From NCBI GenBank assembly GCA_019894875.1, contig JAGXNR010000125.1, positions 1 to 7,770 on the forward strand: 7,770 nt of DNA. Reading direction: 5' to 3'. Made by a program: the position numbers and the translations under genes. Position 1 is the first letter of the stretch; each line of letters starts with the position of its first letter. A model generated the notes under the pieces. The model was not told the origin of the DNA. It searched no databases and was given only the letters and a program-made list of their open reading frames with translations. Origin of the DNA: Promethearchaeota archaeon (GTDB lineage Archaea; Asgardarchaeota; Lokiarchaeia; Sigynarchaeales; SOKP01). Positions 5,215 through 7,770 of the stretch are shown one piece after another.

Positions 5215-6081
5215 ATGTCTTTTACTCATAATGATTTCGAGTATATCGATGCTCACAGTCATTTTTTCCCTCCTAAGATATTTAAGGCTATCTGGAGCTA
5301 CTTCGAACAATCGGATGAAAATGGTAATACGAAAGGATGGCCAATTAATTATAAGCTTCCAACAGAGGAATTAGTGAGATTCTTAGCATCCCAAAATGTA
5401 AAGGCTTATACCACATACAATTATGCTCATAAAGAGGGTGTTGCTGAATTCATCAATGAATGGGTTAAAGAATTTTGTACAACACATAAGAATGCTATCC
5501 CATTCGGATGTGTATGGCCAGATGATACTAATCGATATGAATATATTAAGAAAATAATAGAAGACTATAATTTTTTTGGGATTAAAATACAGCCATTAGT
5601 TCAAGAATTTTATCCCGATGATAAAAGGATGTATGAAATCTACGATTTAATATTAGATCAAGGAAAGTGGATATGTTTTCATGCGGGTACAGCACCTTAC
5701 CGGAATAAGTACGTAGGATATAAAAATTTCATAAAATTTCTTGATAAATACCCTGATATGAATTTATTAATAGCCCATATGGGCGCATTCGAATATACGA
5801 AATTTTTGCATCTCCTTGACAAACATGAAAATCTTTACTTAGACACCACGATGATATACATTCCAGATAATATCTTTCCTGAAAGAACGTCAAAACGACC
5901 AAAGCCAGAGGATTTGATTTCATATCAAGATCGGATTTTATTTGGAAGTGATTTTCCTAATATTCCTTACGAGTATCAATTTTCCACAAAGGGTCTGTTA
6001 GATCTTGAACTTTCAAAAGATGTTTATCAAAATATTTTTTTTAATAACGCTAAGCGTTTATTTAATGTTATTGTAGAATAG
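5215..6081 (+). CDS. Amidohydrolase-2 family metal-dependent hydrolase
   Basis: This 288-residue protein has the pattern of amidohydrolase-2 (PF04909-type) TIM-barrel enzymes, a family with hydrolases and non-oxidative decarboxylases. Motifs in order: IDAHSHFFPP (11-20) with the N-terminal HxH metal ligands His14 and His16; GIKIQP (122-127), where many members have KLHP; FHAGTAP (155-161) with His156; LIAHMGA (185-191) with His188; and ILFGSDFPNIPYE (241-253) with Asp246. All expected metal and catalytic residues are present, so the enzyme should be active. There is no signal peptide, so it is cytoplasmic. ATG 5215 is used; no Shine-Dalgarno is seen and leaderless expression is likely. The last 14 nt overlap the end of the convergent ZIP gene. 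The substrate is unknown. It is divergent from the E1 operon, which may mean shared control but not a proven shared pathway. Confidence 0.88.
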   Translation: MSFTHNDFEYIDAHSHFFPPKIFKAIWSYFEQSDENGNTKGWPINYKLPTEELVRFLASQNVKAYTTYNYAHKEGVAEFINEWVKEFCTTHKNAIPFGCVWPDDTNRYEYIKKIIEDYNFFGIKIQPLVQEFYPDDKRMYEIYDLILDQGKWICFHAGTAPYRNKYVGYKNFIKFLDKYPDMNLLIAHMGAFEYTKFLHLLDKHENLYLDTTMIYIPDNIFPERTSKRPKPEDLISYQDRILFGSDFPNIPYEYQFSTKGLLDLELSKDVYQNIFFNNAKRLFNVIVE

Positions 6082-6919
6082 CTAGACTAAAAGCCATTAC
6101 TAGCATCCCCGCAGCAATTCCTAATATGGATAAATGTTCTTTACCCAAAGAACGCGACATTGGAAGTAATTCATCTAACGAAATATATACCATAAATCCA
6201 CCAACAACAGATAGCATTGCACCTAATAAAACGTCATTGATAAAAGGAAAAAGTACAAATCCAACTAAAAGTGCACCTAGTGGTTCACTTATTCCTGAGA
6301 CAAAAGACCACAGGAAAGGTCTAAATTTGCTTTTGTTGTGTGAGGAAATTGTTGTTGCTATGGCAATTCCTTCAGGAATATTATGCAATGCTATTGCAAC
6401 AGTAATTAATATTCCGAGTTCAAATTCTTTTAGAGTTCCTATAAAAGTTGCCATACCTTCAGGGAAATTATGAATAAAAACACCCAAAGTTACTAACACT
6501 GAAGTCTTTCTCATTTGGCTTTGTTGAGAGAGTTGATTGCGATGTCGGTGTCGATGTTGACCACCATTTTTAGGACCATGCCTATGTTGTCGGCTGTTTC
6601 TACCAGATAAATCACCCATTTCTTCTTTACCAAAATCATCTTCAAATTCATAATAATGTGTGACTGTAATATCTATTAGGAGCATTATTCCCATTCCTAA
6701 TAAGAAAAATAACATCCCAACTAGCATCCCATTGGTTTGAATACCTTCCTGTAATAGTTCCACAAAAGACACTAGAATCATTACTCCTGCTGAAAAACCC
6801 ATAATAAAAGAAATAAATGTATTACTGGGTTTTTTCATAATAAGCGCGATAATACTGCCTACAGAAGTTGATAAACCTGCAATTGTACTCAATAGTAAAG
6901 CAGTGAATATAGGTTCCAT
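6068..6919 (-). CDS. zupT: ZIP family divalent metal transporter, ZupT-like
   Basis: This 283-residue membrane protein matches ZupT-type ZIP importers, which take up Zn(II) and other divalent metals. About eight helices are visible (near 4-27, 35-57, 66-88, 139-160, 168-190, 200-222, 230-252, 263-282). The two metal-binding signatures are intact: HNFPEG (150-155) in helix 4 and HNIPEG (179-184) in helix 5. KPSN near 30-33, LDELLP (248-253) and the C-terminal GMLVMAFSLAILQ (271-283) also resemble E. coli ZupT. Between helices 3 and 4 is a cytoplasmic loop rich in His and Arg (QHRHG at 111-115, QHRHRHRNQ at 121-129), preceded by an acidic patch (EFEDDFGKEE, 91-100). Such loops are thought to bind metal. 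The ATG at 6917-6919 has no Shine-Dalgarno. The 3' end overlaps the amidohydrolase gene by 14 nt, tail to tail. Confidence 0.93.
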   Translation of the reverse strand: MEPIFTALLLSTIAGLSTSVGSIIALIMKKPSNTFISFIMGFSAGVMILVSFVELLQEGIQTNGMLVGMLFFLLGMGIMLLIDITVTHYYEFEDDFGKEEMGDLSGRNSRQHRHGPKNGGQHRHRHRNQLSQQSQMRKTSVLVTLGVFIHNFPEGMATFIGTLKEFELGILITVAIALHNIPEGIAIATTISSHNKSKFRPFLWSFVSGISEPLGALLVGFVLFPFINDVLLGAMLSVVGGFMVYISLDELLPMSRSLGKEHLSILGIAAGMLVMAFSLAILQ

Positions 6920-6971
6920 TTTTCAAGCGTATCTCTTATTGTAGGTTAAAATCTAAATCAAATCCTGTTCT

Positions 6972-6984
6972 AAAAGTTTAAAAA
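6972..6984 (-). promoter_or_regulatory. Weak candidate TATA box for the ZIP transporter
   Basis: TTTTTAAACTTTT on the minus strand would place a start site near 6953 and give a leader of about 35 nt. Support is only by position and composition. Confidence 0.25.
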
Positions 6985-7010
6985 TTTAGATGAGTCTAAT
7001 TTATGTAATT

Positions 7011-7028
7011 AAAGGTATATATAAAAAG
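7011..7028 (+). promoter_or_regulatory. Strong TATA-like element with purine-rich upstream flank
   Basis: TATATATAAAAAG preceded by AAAGG is the best-looking archaeal TATA element in the window. Read rightward it would start transcription near 7045 and give a leader of about 190 nt for the gene at 7233. The TATATA core is symmetric, so the direction is not certain. Confidence 0.4.
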
Positions 7029-7079
7029 ATTATGAAAACGTTTACAATAAGAATTAAGATTATCAGAATGGGCTTTTAT

Positions 7080-7098
7080 ATGAAATTCTATATTTCAT
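7080..7098. repeat. 7-bp hairpin in a putative leader
   Basis: ATGAAAT (7080-7086) pairs exactly with ATTTCAT (7092-7098) around a 5-nt loop. It lies between the strong TATA element and the second promoter of the rightward gene. It could be an operator or leader hairpin. Confidence 0.35.
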
Positions 7099-7171
7099 CA
7101 GTATTTATTAATTAGGTTGACGTAAAATTTTTTATTGCCAGATTAATTAAAGGTTCAGAAGAATAATGATA

Positions 7172-7183
7172 CTTTTTATAATG
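7172..7183 (+). promoter_or_regulatory. Candidate proximal TATA box for the DUF6125-like gene
   Basis: CTTTTTATAATG would place the start site near 7203, about 30 nt before the ATG at 7233. The leader contains GGGATGAT (7222-7229), a plausible ribosome binding site 3 nt before the start codon. Confidence 0.4.
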
Positions 7184-7232
7184 TTAAAACCTTTTTCTAT
7201 TTAATGTTTTAAGTACTTATTGGGATGATACT

Positions 7233-7724
7233 ATGAGAAAAGTCACTGATGCAGATAAATTGTTTTATTATGAAAGAAACTTCGTCACATTAGATGGGTT
7301 ATGGATGTTGGAAACTGAAAAAGTTTTAGGATGGGATAAAGCGTTAGAAATCGATAATACCGTATGGATTAGGCTATTAAAAATTATAGTAAGAAGAATT
7401 AAAAATCATTTGAAAATCGAAACGAACACATTACAGGATCTGGTTGAGATCATTAGTTTTAGATGGTCAATTGAGGGTTGGAATTATAAAGTAAATAATA
7501 TCTCAGATTCAGAAGTAGTCATTGAAGTCATTGGATGCCCCTATAAATCATCAATGGATAGAAATGAAAGTCGGCATGATAAAATTCCCTTAATATGTAA
7601 AAATATGTGTAGTATCATTTATAACGCGATGGCTGAAGACTTCAATCCAAAGATTAAACTGGAAAGAAAAACTTTCATGGGATTAGGGGATAAAAGCTGT
7701 GAATTTCACTTTAAAGCATTATAA
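7233..7724 (+). CDS. DUF6125 / L-2-amino-thiazoline-4-carboxylate hydrolase-like protein
   Basis: This 163-residue soluble protein has the pattern I associate with DUF6125 and the related ATC-hydrolase family. It shows DGLWMLETEKVLGWDKALEI (21-40), a helical region with paired arginines (RRIKNHLKI, 54-62), GCPYKS (101-106), a CKNMC segment (122-126), and a C-terminal GDKSCEFHF (152-160). The Cys residues at 102, 122, 126 and 156 sit where family members keep them, perhaps for metal or thiol chemistry. ATC hydrolases open a thiazoline ring in cysteine-analogue metabolism, but for most homologues the activity is untested, so a functional name would overreach. In my recollection the family is frequent in Asgard archaea. 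GGGATGAT precedes the ATG. A further reading frame begins a few nucleotides after the stop, suggesting an operon. Confidence 0.75.
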   Translation: MRKVTDADKLFYYERNFVTLDGLWMLETEKVLGWDKALEIDNTVWIRLLKIIVRRIKNHLKIETNTLQDLVEIISFRWSIEGWNYKVNNISDSEVVIEVIGCPYKSSMDRNESRHDKIPLICKNMCSIIYNAMAEDFNPKIKLERKTFMGLGDKSCEFHFKAL

Positions 7725-7730
7725 TGATGA

Positions 7731-7770
7731 ATGAATGAGCGAAATAAAGCCCAAATGGAGTTATATAGAT
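7731..7770 (+). CDS. Start of a downstream gene, frame undecided, truncated by window end
   Basis: Two ATG codons just after the DUF6125-like stop open frames that remain open to the window edge. ATG 7731 reads MNERNKAQMELYR; ATG 7735 reads MSEIKPKWSYID. Both look plausible. The short spacing (6 or 10 nt after the previous stop) suggests cotranscription. With only 12-13 codons, neither the frame nor the product can be settled. Confidence 0.35.
   Translation, partial: MNERNKAQMELYR

Larger units (their letters stand above)
6920..7232. other. Intergenic region between divergent zupT and DUF6125-like genes
   Basis: This holds a weak minus-strand TATA-like stretch for the ZIP gene (6972-6984), a very good TATA element (7016-7028), a 7-bp hairpin (7080-7098) and a second TATA for the rightward gene (7172-7183). 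A 27-codon plus-strand frame (7032-7115, starting MKTFTIRIKIIRMGF) has no further support and was not called as a gene. Confidence 0.5.

Noticed and set aside
5729..5923. 64-codon minus-strand frame inside the amidohydrolase
   Set aside because: It is antisense to conserved catalytic motifs of the real gene.
6126..6473. 115-codon plus-strand frame inside the ZIP gene
   Set aside because: It is the antisense shadow of the transporter, whose HNxPEG motifs fix the true frame.
7032..7115. 27-codon plus-strand frame after the strong TATA element
   Set aside because: The expected transcript start lies inside it, there is no ribosome binding site, and the composition is unremarkable.

Overview
The window is AT-rich and reads as archaeal, most likely an Asgard (Lokiarchaeia-like) genome. 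The evidence is indirect: TATA-type promoter elements sit upstream of several genes, there are few strong Shine-Dalgarno sites, and two gene types resemble proteins I associate with Asgard genomes (a small protein with one N-terminal membrane helix at the left edge, and a DUF6125/ATC-hydrolase-like protein at the right edge). No rRNA, tRNA, CRISPR array or transposase was seen, so the lineage call is an inference.

Left half (1-3013). This part is gene-poor and looks decayed. It starts with the truncated 5' end of a leftward membrane-anchored protein. A long intergenic stretch follows, holding two tandem copies of a short hairpin-forming repeat. Next is a broken gene (about 503-863) for an Fe-S protein like the C-terminal end of F420-hydrogenase/formate dehydrogenase beta-type subunits; it has an in-frame stop and a frameshift. 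A rightward, three-helix methyl-accepting chemotaxis-like protein follows (1123-2037). Then come roughly 1 kb with only small or fragmentary reading frames and a third repeat copy (2912-2990), which is 77/79 identical to the first.

Right half (3014-7770). This part is compact. A leftward two-gene operon encodes the alpha and beta subunits of a thiamine-diphosphate-dependent 2-oxo acid (or acetoin) dehydrogenase E1; the genes overlap by 8 nt and the beta Shine-Dalgarno lies inside the alpha gene. No E2 or E3 gene is adjacent. Across a 190-bp divergent promoter region lies a rightward amidohydrolase-2 family metal enzyme. Its 3' end overlaps by 14 nt the 3' end of a leftward ZupT-type ZIP metal transporter. 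The window ends with a rightward DUF6125/L-2-amino-thiazoline-4-carboxylate hydrolase-like protein and the first few codons of another gene.

The genes do not form one evident pathway. The E1 pair and the amidohydrolase share a divergent promoter region containing a 12-bp palindrome, which is the only hint of co-regulation. I see no convincing new multi-gene system. The most unusual signals are the dispersed hairpin repeat, the very short chemoreceptor signalling domain, and the decayed Fe-S gene.
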